DNA of 46,427 nucleotides. Source: Streptomyces sp. NRRL B-24085. GTDB lineage: Bacteria; Actinomycetota; Actinomycetes; Streptomycetales; Streptomycetaceae. Shown piece after piece: positions 25,178 to 33,418 of this stretch. The stretch's first letter is position 1; each line of letters begins with the position of its first letter. The stretch lies in assembly GCF_001282115.1 (NCBI RefSeq), contig NZ_LJBR01000136.1:1-46427 (forward strand), given 5' to 3'. A program made the position numbers and the translations under genes. The notes beneath the pieces were generated by a model that was not told the DNA's origin, searched no databases, and worked only from the letters and a program-made list of their open reading frames with translations.

Positions 25178-28165
25178 TCAGCCCACGGCCACCTGCGCGT
25201 ACGGCACCAGTCGCACCGGCCCCACGAGACCGTGGTCCTGGCGGGCGACCCCGCCGAACACGGCGGGCTGCTCGACCCTGAGCCGGTTGACGAGCGGGGT
25301 CGCCACCTCGACCTCGATGGTGTTGTCACCGCGCCGCAGGCAGGAGCCGAGGTCGACGACGGGGTGGAGCCGGTCGGCCGCGGGCAGCCGCCGCCCGTTG
25401 ACGCTCACCCGGAACGTGTCGCTGACCTGCCCGAGCTCCAGCACGGCCCCGTGGGACGACGTCCAGTCGGCCGGCAGGGTGACCGTGGTGCGGTAGCGCC
25501 CGACGCCCGCCGAGTCGGCCAGCTCGGGGATCTGCGACCAGGGCCTGAGCGTGTCGAGCGCGAGGCTGCGCCGGACGTGCTCGGTGCGGGTGGCGTCCGG
25601 GCCCGGGTACCAGTCGTCGACCTCCAATTCCCAGCGGGCCGGGGTGATCGGCGCGGGCACGGCGGGCGTCCTGGTGGTGACGGTGCGGCCCTGGGAGAGG
25701 CGGGTGGTCCAGGTACCGGCCGTGCGGGCGCGCACGGTCAGCCCGCGCTCGGTGAACAGCACCGCGTCGGCGTCGGTCGTCTCGGCGTGCGGGCTGCTGC
25801 CGTACCGGTCGCCGAACAGACCCGGCCGTCCCAGGGCGACGATCATCGTCTGGCCGGGCTGGAGGGTGACCCGCAGGGTGAAGTCGCCCCCGTCCTCGGT
25901 GTAGCGCGCCAGCCGGGTCGCCTCGCCCGTCCACGGATCGAGCAGATACGGCACCGTCCGGCCGCCGCGGGTGCGGCGCAGGGTGACGTCGTGGTCGATC
26001 GCGGCCACGGGCGGCTTGACCGTCTCGGCGTGCTTGCCGTTGCACAGGTAGTAGAAGTCCGCGTCGGCGGTGACCCGGTGGGCGTTGAGGAGCGTGGACG
26101 AGGTCGCGTGCCGTACGTCGGCGCGCACGCCCAGCCCGGCGAGGGCGTCGCCGATCGCGGCCTTGTCGGTGACCCGGACGACGTGGGGAAGGGCGAGCAG
26201 CCGGGCGAGGAGGTCGCGCAGCCGGTCCGTCTCGCCCTGGTCCGGGACGCCGGGGGTGAGGGCCTGGTCGAAGGCGCCGAACAGGACCACGGGCAGCCCC
26301 GCCTCGGCGAGGGCGAGGATCTTGCGGGCGTCGTCGACGGCGAGGGTCGGGGTGGAGCCGTAGAAGAAGTCGCCCTCGACGAACAGTGCCTTGTAGGCGG
26401 GGCCGTCGGAGGCGAGCCGGCCACCGGAGACGGTGGCGGAGGGCAGGTCGAGGAGGGGGCCGCTGAGGAACTGGTGGCTCCAGCCGAGCGGGACACCGGT
26501 CGCCGTGAACCAGGAGGCGCCGATGCCGGTGGCGGTGTAGCCGGTCTGCCGGAACACGGCGACGTCCGCTCGCGCGGTACCGCTCTGGAGCACCTGGTGG
26601 ACCCGGCCCAGGTAGCCGGAGATGTCCTCGGCGTGCCGCCAGGTGGGCTGGCGCGGGCCCCAGGACTCGCCGTAGCCGGCGGTGCCGTTGTACGGGCTGA
26701 AGGCCGCGAAGCCCGGCCAGGCGACCCCGGGGGCGGTGGCGTAGGAGAAGCCGTGCACGACGGTCTGGTTGACGCCGGCCGCGTAGGCGCCGCCCATGGT
26801 GCGCAGGAAGCGGTCCCAGGTCGTGCTGTACGCGGAGCCGTTGTAGGCGCCCGCCTCGCAGGACAGGACGGTTCGTCCTGCCATGTCCCGGCCGCCGGCC
26901 AGGCAGCGGTAGTCGTCCAGGTTCTTGAAGCCGAGCGATTCGCCCTCGGGGATGTCGAGGATCGCCGCCGAGGCGATGGCGTCCGTCTGGAGACCGTAGG
27001 GCTGCGAGCGCAGGGTCATGCCGAGGCCGTGCGCCCAGTTCCGCAGGGCCGTCAGGTGGTTGCGGTTGAACAGGCCGGAGACGGTCTCCCAGAAGTCGTG
27101 CCGGATCTGCCGGGTCAGCTGGGCCTCGAAGGCGAAGACCTGGTTGCCGTTGTCCAGGACGAGGGCGGGCAGGTACGGCAGCAGGGGCCGTCCGGTGTGC
27201 TTCTCGAAGGCCTCGGGCAGCAGGGGCGTCCAGGTCAGGCCGTCGGTCTCCAGTTCCACGGAGTCCTCGAAGAAGGAGCCGCCCGCGGCCCGCAGCAGGC
27301 TCCGCAGGGACGGGGTGAGGATGTGGTCCTGCCAGTAGGAGGTGACCGCCGCGGTGCCCGCGGGGCTGAAGTGGTCGACGGCGTAGGCGGCCGGGACGGA
27401 GTGGGGGCCCGACTCGGGCTGCTGGCCGGAGCCGCGCGCCCAGTAGGAGACGATCACCCAGTCGCCGCCCTCGGGGGCCGTCCAGGTCAGCGTGGAGCCG
27501 GTGACGGTCGCGGTGAGGTCCTGGACGCTCGCGAGGTCGAGGCCGGTCTCCTTGCGGGTGGAGTTGGCGGGTTCGACCCGGGCGGCCTGCACGGCGAGGA
27601 GCCGCTGACCGGTCACCCCTGAGGCCGAGGCGCGGACGGGCGGCGGGACGGGGCCCTGGTAGGTGCTTCCGCCGGTCACCGCGGCGCGGCCGTGGGCGAG
27701 TTCCTGGGCGGCGGCCTCGTCGTCGGGCGTGAGACCGGGGACGGCCACCGGCCAGCTCGGGCCGAGGGTGATGTCGACGGTGAGCCCCCGTCTCACCGCG
27801 CGGCGCAGCGCGGCCTCGACGCCGTCCCGCCAGGGCCTGCTGCCCCAGCCGTGGTGCGCGGTGTCCAGGACCGACTTGTCCTTGATGCTGTGGTGGACGG
27901 CCGCGATCTCCACACCGCCGAAGCCCGCGTCCGCGATCTGGTCGATCTCCCGGGCGACCTCGTCCGGGTCGACGAGACCGTCCGGCCACCACCAGCGGAA
28001 CCGCGGCCGCACGGACTTCGCAGGAGCGGCGAACCAGTTCACGGTCGTCCCCGAGGCGGCGGCCGGGACCGGCGCTCCGAGCGCCGCGACGGCGCCTGCG
28101 GTCAGTCCGGCGGCCAGGACCGCGCGCCGGGATATTCCGCCGCGCTGCGGGATGGCTTCATGCAT
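25178..28165 (-). CDS. Tat-exported glycoside hydrolase, GH106 (alpha-L-rhamnosidase)-like
   Basis: About 995 residues. A twin-arginine signal (ISRRAVLAAGLTAGAVAALG) is followed by a barrel opening with RFRWWWPDGLVDPDEVAREI and GFGGVEIA, typical of GH106-like enzymes, a long central part (LSCEAGAYNGSAY, VVHGFSYATAP) and a C-terminal beta-sandwich (about 870-990) that probably binds carbohydrate. GH106 enzymes remove terminal alpha-L-rhamnose from plant pectins and glycosides. ATG 28165 is chosen over TTG 28177. A LacI-type operator lies 34 bases upstream, which fits sugar-induced expression. Rhamnose specificity is family inference. Confidence 0.85.
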   Translation of the reverse strand: MHEAIPQRGGISRRAVLAAGLTAGAVAALGAPVPAAASGTTVNWFAAPAKSVRPRFRWWWPDGLVDPDEVAREIDQIADAGFGGVEIAAVHHSIKDKSVLDTAHHGWGSRPWRDGVEAALRRAVRRGLTVDITLGPSWPVAVPGLTPDDEAAAQELAHGRAAVTGGSTYQGPVPPPVRASASGVTGQRLLAVQAARVEPANSTRKETGLDLASVQDLTATVTGSTLTWTAPEGGDWVIVSYWARGSGQQPESGPHSVPAAYAVDHFSPAGTAAVTSYWQDHILTPSLRSLLRAAGGSFFEDSVELETDGLTWTPLLPEAFEKHTGRPLLPYLPALVLDNGNQVFAFEAQLTRQIRHDFWETVSGLFNRNHLTALRNWAHGLGMTLRSQPYGLQTDAIASAAILDIPEGESLGFKNLDDYRCLAGGRDMAGRTVLSCEAGAYNGSAYSTTWDRFLRTMGGAYAAGVNQTVVHGFSYATAPGVAWPGFAAFSPYNGTAGYGESWGPRQPTWRHAEDISGYLGRVHQVLQSGTARADVAVFRQTGYTATGIGASWFTATGVPLGWSHQFLSGPLLDLPSATVSGGRLASDGPAYKALFVEGDFFYGSTPTLAVDDARKILALAEAGLPVVLFGAFDQALTPGVPDQGETDRLRDLLARLLALPHVVRVTDKAAIGDALAGLGVRADVRHATSSTLLNAHRVTADADFYYLCNGKHAETVKPPVAAIDHDVTLRRTRGGRTVPYLLDPWTGEATRLARYTEDGGDFTLRVTLQPGQTMIVALGRPGLFGDRYGSSPHAETTDADAVLFTERGLTVRARTAGTWTTRLSQGRTVTTRTPAVPAPITPARWELEVDDWYPGPDATRTEHVRRSLALDTLRPWSQIPELADSAGVGRYRTTVTLPADWTSSHGAVLELGQVSDTFRVSVNGRRLPAADRLHPVVDLGSCLRRGDNTIEVEVATPLVNRLRVEQPAVFGGVARQDHGLVGPVRLVPYAQVAVG

Positions 28166-28198
28166 GGGGTGCCCCAAGGTGCTCTTGAACCATTGCCA

Positions 28199-28212
28199 TT
28201 GAATCGTTTCAA
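28199..28212. promoter_or_regulatory. LacI-family-type operator TTGAATCGTTTCAA
   Basis: Near-perfect palindrome (12 of 14 positions symmetric) with a central CG, 34 bases before the glycosidase start. This shape is typical for LacI-family sugar repressors that act on carbohydrase genes. No LacI gene is in the window. Confidence 0.55.
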
Positions 28213-28255
28213 TCGCTGTGAACGCCCGAACGCTAAGCCGGTGGTTCGACCGAGG

Positions 28256-30229
28256 TCAAGATGCGTGCACGGTGAAAGCGGCTGCCAGTGTGTCCAGATG
28301 GTCCGCCACGGGGCCCGCGGTGAGCAGTCCGCTCGCGGCGCCCGCGAGTTCACCCCGGGCCGGTTCCAGCGCGCTTCGGGCGCGCCGCATCAGCGCACGG
28401 TCGCCCACCTGGATCGCCGCTCGGGCGAGCAGGCTCCACAGGGCCTCGTACAGCAGGTCACCGGGCGGCTCGGGAACACCGGCCAACAGGCGTACGGCGT
28501 CCCGCTCCTGCCCTTCGGCGAGCAGCAACAGGGGGCGCACGAACGGTTCGTAGGGGCCCCAGTCGGTGTGCGGGTCGGCGGTGACGGGGAGGCCGTGGTG
28601 CAGCCGCAGGCACAGCAGGGCCAGGGGCAGCAGTCCGTGTTCCAGGCCGGGCATGCCCGCGCCCGTCAGGGACCGGGCGGCCTCACGGTACGCGGCCTCC
28701 CCGCGATGCGGGGGCTCCGTCGCCGCGGTGCGCAGGGCGCGGTACCACGTGGTGAAGACGGCGACCAGGGGCAGTTCGTGGCGTTCGGCGAGCGCGTCGG
28801 CGGCGGCCGCGTGCCCGTCGGCGGCCGCGAAGTCGGCGGTGGCGCTGTGGGCCTGCATCCGGATCAGCCGGCCGAGGACCTCGTAGGTGAACAGGCCGTG
28901 CCGGGCGGCGACTTCGGCGATCTCCGCGCCGATCCCGTCCCGCCGGGCGGAGAGTCCTGCCCGCTCGAAGGACTGCATGAACAGGCCGTTGAGGGCGAAG
29001 ACGAGCAGGTTGGCGTCTTCGAGCCGCCGGGCGCCGGCCACGGCCTGGTGGGCCGCCTGGAGGGCGCGCGTCCCCTCGGGGAGGATGCCGCGGGACTCCA
29101 CCGCCACGGTGGCCAGGAGCCGTGTCCTCGCCGCCTCGTGCGCGCCCGGCGGCAGCAGGCGCAGGGTGCGTTCCGCCGCGCCCACCAGCCGGGCGGCCTG
29201 GTCCGGGTCGTCGGAGCGGGTCCAGACGGCGGGCACGTCGTAGACGCCGATGACCCGGGCCGTCAGCTGCGGGTCGCCGAGCTGCTCGGCCGCCGCCACG
29301 GCCGCGGCCCGGTGCCGCCGTGCCGCCTCCAGCCCGCCGCCCCCGGTGACGGCGAGGTCGCGCATGAGCACCGCGGTCGACTCAAGCCGGGTGCGGGCCC
29401 GCAGGGGCACCATGCTCTCGTACGACGCCGACGCCTCCGCCCAGACCTGTGCGGCCGCACCGGTGGGGCCCGGGTCCAGGTGGCCGGCATGCCGCAGGAT
29501 GTCCTGTTCGGTGCGGCTCAGCCGGGGGCCCGGCTCCACGCCGAGGTGCTCGCGCAGCAGCTCCCGGGCGCGCCGCAGGACGGACAGGGCGTCCGCCTGG
29601 CGGCCCGAGCGGTACAGGGCGACGGCGAGCAGCTGCCAGCCGTCCTCCCGCCAGGGGTGTTCGGCCACGTGCGCGTCGAGGTCCGCGGCCACGTCGGCGG
29701 CGGCACCGAGGGCGAGCCGGGCCTCGGCGTGGCGTTCCACGGCGGCCAGCCGGAGCCCGGCGAGCCGGGAGCGCTCCGCCCGGGCCCAGGGCTCCTCGGC
29801 GAAGTCGGCGTAGGCGGGGCCGCGCCACAGCTCCAGTGCCTCGGTCAGCCGGGGTGCCGCCTGTGCGGGAGACAGGCCGGCCGCCGCGGCGACGGTGTGC
29901 TCGAACCGCCAGGCGTCGACGTGGGCGGGCTCGGTGCGCAGCGCGTAGCCGGGGCCCTCGGTGACGAGGAGTCGGGACGGGGTCCGGCGGGGCCGCTCGG
30001 GTTCCAGCGCGCGCCGCAGTCCGGCCACGAAGGTCCGGACGGCGCCGACCGCGTCCGCCGGCGGGTCCCCCGCCCACAGGTCCTCCACCAGGCGGGGCAC
30101 GGGCACGACCTTGCGGCGGGCGACGAGGAGGCGGGCCAGCACGGCACGGTGCCTCGGGCCCCGGAGGGCGATCGGCTCACCGCTCCCGTCCCAGGCGGCC
30201 ACGGCCCCCAGGACCCCGAACTCGACCAC
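28256..30229 (-). CDS. AfsR/SARP-type BTAD regulator with TPR-like C-terminus
   Basis: A 657-residue regulator. A winged-helix Trans_reg_C domain (about 1-95, VEFGVLGAVAAWDGSGEPIA) is followed by the bacterial transcriptional activation domain (about 100-245, HVDAWRFEHTVAAA and LYRSGRQADALSVLRRAREL) and then about 400 residues of helical repeats. There is no NB-ARC ATPase as in full AfsR. GTG 30229 follows GAGG by nine bases. The gene diverges from the dehalogenase-like hydrolase and lies upstream of the glycosidase on the same strand. SARP relatives often control specialised metabolism, but its targets here are unknown. Confidence 0.87.
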   Translation of the reverse strand: MVEFGVLGAVAAWDGSGEPIALRGPRHRAVLARLLVARRKVVPVPRLVEDLWAGDPPADAVGAVRTFVAGLRRALEPERPRRTPSRLLVTEGPGYALRTEPAHVDAWRFEHTVAAAAGLSPAQAAPRLTEALELWRGPAYADFAEEPWARAERSRLAGLRLAAVERHAEARLALGAAADVAADLDAHVAEHPWREDGWQLLAVALYRSGRQADALSVLRRARELLREHLGVEPGPRLSRTEQDILRHAGHLDPGPTGAAAQVWAEASASYESMVPLRARTRLESTAVLMRDLAVTGGGGLEAARRHRAAAVAAAEQLGDPQLTARVIGVYDVPAVWTRSDDPDQAARLVGAAERTLRLLPPGAHEAARTRLLATVAVESRGILPEGTRALQAAHQAVAGARRLEDANLLVFALNGLFMQSFERAGLSARRDGIGAEIAEVAARHGLFTYEVLGRLIRMQAHSATADFAAADGHAAAADALAERHELPLVAVFTTWYRALRTAATEPPHRGEAAYREAARSLTGAGMPGLEHGLLPLALLCLRLHHGLPVTADPHTDWGPYEPFVRPLLLLAEGQERDAVRLLAGVPEPPGDLLYEALWSLLARAAIQVGDRALMRRARSALEPARGELAGAASGLLTAGPVADHLDTLAAAFTVHAS

Positions 30230-30358
30230 GCGCACACACCTCAACGTACACGCGTTCATCCGTTGCTCATTCGCTCCCCGGACGCTGGGGGCATCGGCAC
30301 CACCCGACCCGGACGCGGATGCCGCCCCACCCGCCGTACCACCGAGGAGAACCCCGCC

Positions 30359-31243
30359 GTGAAGCCCACCATCGCCGGATTCGAGTACCAGCGCGTCTCC
30401 GTCGCCGACGACGTGTCCCTTCAGGTGGCCGTGGGAGGGACCGGCACGCCCGTCGTCCTGCTGCACGGCTTCCCGCAGACCCACCTGATGTGGCGCCATG
30501 TCGCCGCGGACCTGGCCGCCGACCACACGGTGATCTGCCCCGACCTGCGCGGTTACGGCGACAGCGACAAGCCGCGCGAGGACGGCCCCGACACCTACTC
30601 CAAGCGGACCATGGCCGATGACGTCGTCACCCTCGCGCGCGAGCTGGGGCACCCCCGGTTCGCGCTGGCCGGGCACGACCGGGGCGCGCTGGTGGCCTTC
30701 CGCGCGGGCCTCGACCACCCGGACGCCGTCTCCCACCTGGCCTGTCTGGACGTCCTGCCGACGCTCGACATGTGGGACGCCCTGCACGGCACGTCGGCCG
30801 CGGTCGCCTTCCACCTCTACCTGATGGCCCAGCCGCCCGGTCTTCCCGAGCGGATGATCGCCGCGAGCGCGGACGCGTTCTTCGGGCACTTCCTCGACGT
30901 GTGGGCGAACCGGCCCGACGCGATCCCGCCGCGGGTCCGGGCCGAGTACCTGCGCGCCTGCCGCGAGGCGGTGCCGTCGATCGTCGCCGACTACCGCGCC
31001 TCCGCGGGCATCGACGTCGAGCACGACCAGGCCGACCGGGCCGCGGGGCACAGGCTGGGCATGCCGGTGACCGTGCTCCAGCAGGACTGGGGCGCCGCGC
31101 TCGGTTTCGAGGCCACCGCGCTGTGGGGTGCCTGGGCCGAGGACCTCCACCACACGACCGTCTCCTGCGGCCACTTCATGGCGGAGGAGGCCCCGGCGGA
31201 CGTGGCGAAGGCCCTGCGGGAACTCGTCCTGCGGCGAGCCTGA
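30359..31243 (+). CDS. Alpha/beta hydrolase, haloacetate dehalogenase-like
   Basis: A 294-residue hydrolase close in sequence to fluoroacetate dehalogenases: HGFPQTHLMW, PDLRGYGDSDKP, the Asp nucleophile in AGHDRGA (Asp107-Arg108), the DVLPTLDMW motif with the acid and a C-terminal GHFMAEEAP with the catalytic His. The usual halide-binding His-Trp pair appears as His152-Leu153 (FHLYLMAQPPGLPERMI), so the halide pocket is altered and the substrate may not be haloacetate; epoxide or ester hydrolysis is possible. GTG 30359 follows GAGGAGA. It diverges from the BTAD regulator, a likely controller. Confidence 0.87.
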   Translation: MKPTIAGFEYQRVSVADDVSLQVAVGGTGTPVVLLHGFPQTHLMWRHVAADLAADHTVICPDLRGYGDSDKPREDGPDTYSKRTMADDVVTLARELGHPRFALAGHDRGALVAFRAGLDHPDAVSHLACLDVLPTLDMWDALHGTSAAVAFHLYLMAQPPGLPERMIAASADAFFGHFLDVWANRPDAIPPRVRAEYLRACREAVPSIVADYRASAGIDVEHDQADRAAGHRLGMPVTVLQQDWGAALGFEATALWGAWAEDLHHTTVSCGHFMAEEAPADVAKALRELVLRRA

Positions 31244-31396
31244 TCCATCGCCGCCGGCTACCCCTCCCCCGCGTGGTCCGCAGCAGGTACGGCGGGAGAG
31301 GGTTTCCCTGAACGTGGACGAGTTCACACCGAGGACGGCTACGGCCAAGCGCGCAGCTTCTTCCCGGAGTTGGTGGACGAGTGCCGGGAGACGACC

Positions 31397-31978
31397 TCAC
31401 CGTGGGGGGCGAGGGCTGAGCGGCAGCTCGGCCATCCGGAGGTTCCAGCGCCCGGCGCGGCCGGTGAGTTCCACGGTGGACAGGGGTGGAACGTCGATCC
31501 GCCAGAACGCCTGCGGCGGTGCGCCCAGCGCGTGCAGCACTGCGGCCCGCGCCACCGCCTGTTCGACCACCGCGAGCACCCGCCCCGCGTCGGACGGCAG
31601 CGCGTCCAGCCAGGCGGCCACCCGGTCGCAGAGCTGCGCCACGCTCTCGCCGCCGTGCGGCACCGCCTGCGGGTCCGCGAGCCAGCCGGCCAGCCCCGCC
31701 GCGTCGGCCGCCGCGACCTCGTCGAGGGTGCGGCCGTACCAGGAGCCCATGTCCAGGTCCCGCAGCGCCGGTTGCGGTGTGACGGGTTCCCATCCGAGGG
31801 TCCGGGCCGTCTCGGTGCAGCGCCGCGAGGGTGCCGTGCAGTGGGTGGCGGCCCGCGGGAAGGCTCCGGCGAGCGCCCGCACCCGGTGCAGTGCCCGCTC
31901 GTCGAGGGGGGCGTCGGCGAAGCGGACGTCGCGTTCCGTGCGGGCGGCGGCGCACAGCAGGGTGAGCCGGACGGTCAT
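31397..31978 (-). CDS. Histidine phosphatase homologue with degenerate active site (CobC-like)
   Basis: A 193-residue protein of the phosphoglycerate mutase fold: CTAPSRRCTETARTLG, LRDLDMGSWYGRTLDEV, PHGGESVAQLCDRV, and the closing strand. The catalytic RHG near the N-terminus is replaced by CAAAR, and the second SHG-type motif is replaced by VVEQAV. Enzymatic activity is therefore doubtful. It diverges from the cobalt transporter genes cbtB and cbtA and their cobalamin riboswitch, and the alpha-ribazole phosphatase CobC belongs to this fold, so a link to cobalamin or cobalt is likely. ATG 31978 follows AAAGGG. Confidence 0.82.
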   Translation of the reverse strand: MTVRLTLLCAAARTERDVRFADAPLDERALHRVRALAGAFPRAATHCTAPSRRCTETARTLGWEPVTPQPALRDLDMGSWYGRTLDEVAAADAAGLAGWLADPQAVPHGGESVAQLCDRVAAWLDALPSDAGRVLAVVEQAVARAAVLHALGAPPQAFWRIDVPPLSTVELTGRAGRWNLRMAELPLSPRPPR

Positions 31979-32034
31979 GCGGGCCCTTTCGTCGAGTCGC
32001 CGGGGGTGGTTCATCGTAGGTGGCGTACGCCATG

Positions 32035-32063
32035 TTGGCCGAGGCCCGCATTGCCCCTACCAT
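32035..32063 (+). promoter_or_regulatory. Promoter of the riboswitch-cbtBA transcript
   Basis: TTGGCC at 32035-32040 and TACCAT at 32058-32063 are 17 bases apart, placing the start of transcription close to 32070, just ahead of the riboswitch. Confidence 0.45.
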
Positions 32064-32067
32064 CTGG

Positions 32068-32175
32068 GACGACAAGGACGACGGCGCCACGGAAGTCCGG
32101 TGCAAGCCCGGCACGGTCGCGCCACTGTGTGCCGCCCCTCGGCCGACGAGGTGGCGGTGAGTCAGACCCAACGCC
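32068..32175 (+). ncRNA. Cobalamin riboswitch
   Basis: The conserved core of the cobalamin aptamer is readable: GGAAGTCCGGTGCAAGCCCG from 32091, the B12-box GCGCCACTGTG at 32119-32129, and GTGAGTCAGACCC at 32157-32169. It lies on the plus strand 55 bases before cbtB and is expected to lower CbtBA production when cobalamin is abundant. The exact ends are approximate. Confidence 0.88.
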
Positions 32176-32229
32176 GTCGTCGAGTGCTCCACACGATGCG
32201 GGACGCGTTGTTCCCGAGGAGGTCTCGCC

Positions 32230-32448
32230 ATGGCGCAGTCCACTGCCGCCCCCACGCCCACCACCCCTGCCCTCACCCCGTTGCCGGTGCGGGCGCTCGC
32301 CCCCTGGGCCGTCTTCTTCGGCGTCCTGATGCTGGTCCTGCTGTACTTCGTCGGCGCCGAGCAGGGCGCCACCGCACTCGTCTCCGGCGAGGGCGTCCAC
32401 GAGTGGGTGCACGACGCACGCCACCTGCTCGGCTTCCCCTGCCACTGA
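32230..32448 (+). CDS. cbtB: CbtB, cobalt transporter small subunit
   Basis: A 72-residue protein with one membrane helix (about 25-45, WAVFFGVLMLVLLYFVG) and the C-terminal histidine motif HEWVHDARHLLGFPCH, a hallmark of CbtB, probably binding cobalt outside the membrane. GAGGAGG lies eight bases before the ATG. The riboswitch upstream supports cobalt uptake for cobalamin synthesis. cbtA follows 16 bases later. Confidence 0.93.
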   Translation: MAQSTAAPTPTTPALTPLPVRALAPWAVFFGVLMLVLLYFVGAEQGATALVSGEGVHEWVHDARHLLGFPCH

Positions 32449-32464
32449 GGCGGGGACCGTCATC

Positions 32465-33208
32465 ATGAACTCCACAGTCGTACGCGCCCTGTTGGCGCGC
32501 GGCATGCTCGCCGGACTCGGTGCCGGCGTCCTGGCCTTCGTCTTCGCCTACCTGGTCGGGGAGGGCCCGGTGGACGCGGCCATCGCCTTCGAGGAGGCGG
32601 GCTCCCATGAGCACGGCGAGGAGCTCGTCAGCCGTTCCGTGCAGTCGACGGCCGGACTCGCCACCGGCGTCCTCGTCTTCGGGGTCGCCATCGGCGGCAT
32701 CATGGCGCTGGCGTTCTGCTTCGCGCTGGGCCGGATCGGCAGATTCGGCGCACGGGCGACGGCGGGGCTCGCGGCGCTCGGCGGGTTCCTCACCGTCTAC
32801 CTCGTGCCGACCCTCAAGTACCCGGCGAACCCGCCCGCGGTGGGTGACCCGGACAGCATCGACCAGCGCACCGCCCTGTTCGTGCTGATGATCGCGCTCA
32901 GCGTGCTCCTCGGGATCGGCGCGGTCCTGCTGGGCCGCAGGCTCGCCCCGGGCTGGGGCAACTGGAACGCCTCCACCGCGGCCGCCGTGGCCTTCGCCGC
33001 CGCGGTGGCGGTGGCGATGGTCGTCCTGCCCGCCGGGGACAACACCCCGAAGGGCTTCCCGGCCACCGACCTCTGGGAGTTCCGTCTGGCCTCCCTCGGC
33101 GTCCAGGCCGTGCTGTGGGCGGCGTTCGGGCTGCTGTTCGGCTTCCTGGCCGAGCGGGTCCTCGAACCGGGGCGGACCCGGAACGAGGTCTCCGCGCTCG
33201 TCGCCTGA
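32465..33208 (+). CDS. cbtA: CbtA, cobalt transporter membrane subunit
   Basis: A 247-residue protein with about six membrane helices and the CbtA-typical first loop EEAGSHEHGEELVSRSVQST, whose histidines and acids probably bind cobalt. It forms an operon with cbtB under the cobalamin riboswitch. A stem-loop follows the stop. Confidence 0.92.
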   Translation: MNSTVVRALLARGMLAGLGAGVLAFVFAYLVGEGPVDAAIAFEEAGSHEHGEELVSRSVQSTAGLATGVLVFGVAIGGIMALAFCFALGRIGRFGARATAGLAALGGFLTVYLVPTLKYPANPPAVGDPDSIDQRTALFVLMIALSVLLGIGAVLLGRRLAPGWGNWNASTAAAVAFAAAVAVAMVVLPAGDNTPKGFPATDLWEFRLASLGVQAVLWAAFGLLFGFLAERVLEPGRTRNEVSALVA

Positions 33209-33218
33209 CGTGAGGGCT

Positions 33219-33242
33219 TCCGCCGGGGGCGCGCCCGGCGGA
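33219..33242 (+). terminator. Terminator of cbtBA
   Basis: TCCGCCGGG (33219-33227) pairs with CCCGGCGGA (33234-33242) around a six-base loop, starting 11 bases after the cbtA stop. Confidence 0.65.
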
Positions 33243-33345
33243 GCCCACCACGTGGTCCCACGACGGCCGCGGGACGTCGCGGTGCCGTCATGAGCTGCGG
33301 CTGTTCAGCCGGCGGGTGCCGGGCGCCGAAGCCGTGCGCCCACAC

Positions 33346-33418
33346 GGGCCCGGCGTCACCGGTCGCACGGGGGCCCGGTGTCACCGGTCGAACGGGGCCC
33401 GGCATCACTTGTCGCGCG
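33346..33418. repeat. Three tandem 24-base repeats at the 3' end of the phosphotransferase gene
   Basis: Units at 33346-33369, 33371-33394 and 33395-33418 share the pattern GGGCCCGG-nTCAC-nGTCGnnCG. The stop codon of the opposite-strand phosphotransferase lies in the third unit, so the array is mostly non-coding. Confidence 0.7.

Noticed and set aside
25160..27622. Long open frames on both strands in the glycosidase region
   Set aside because: They are shadows of the GH106-like gene, lack ribosome sites and show no recognisable motif.
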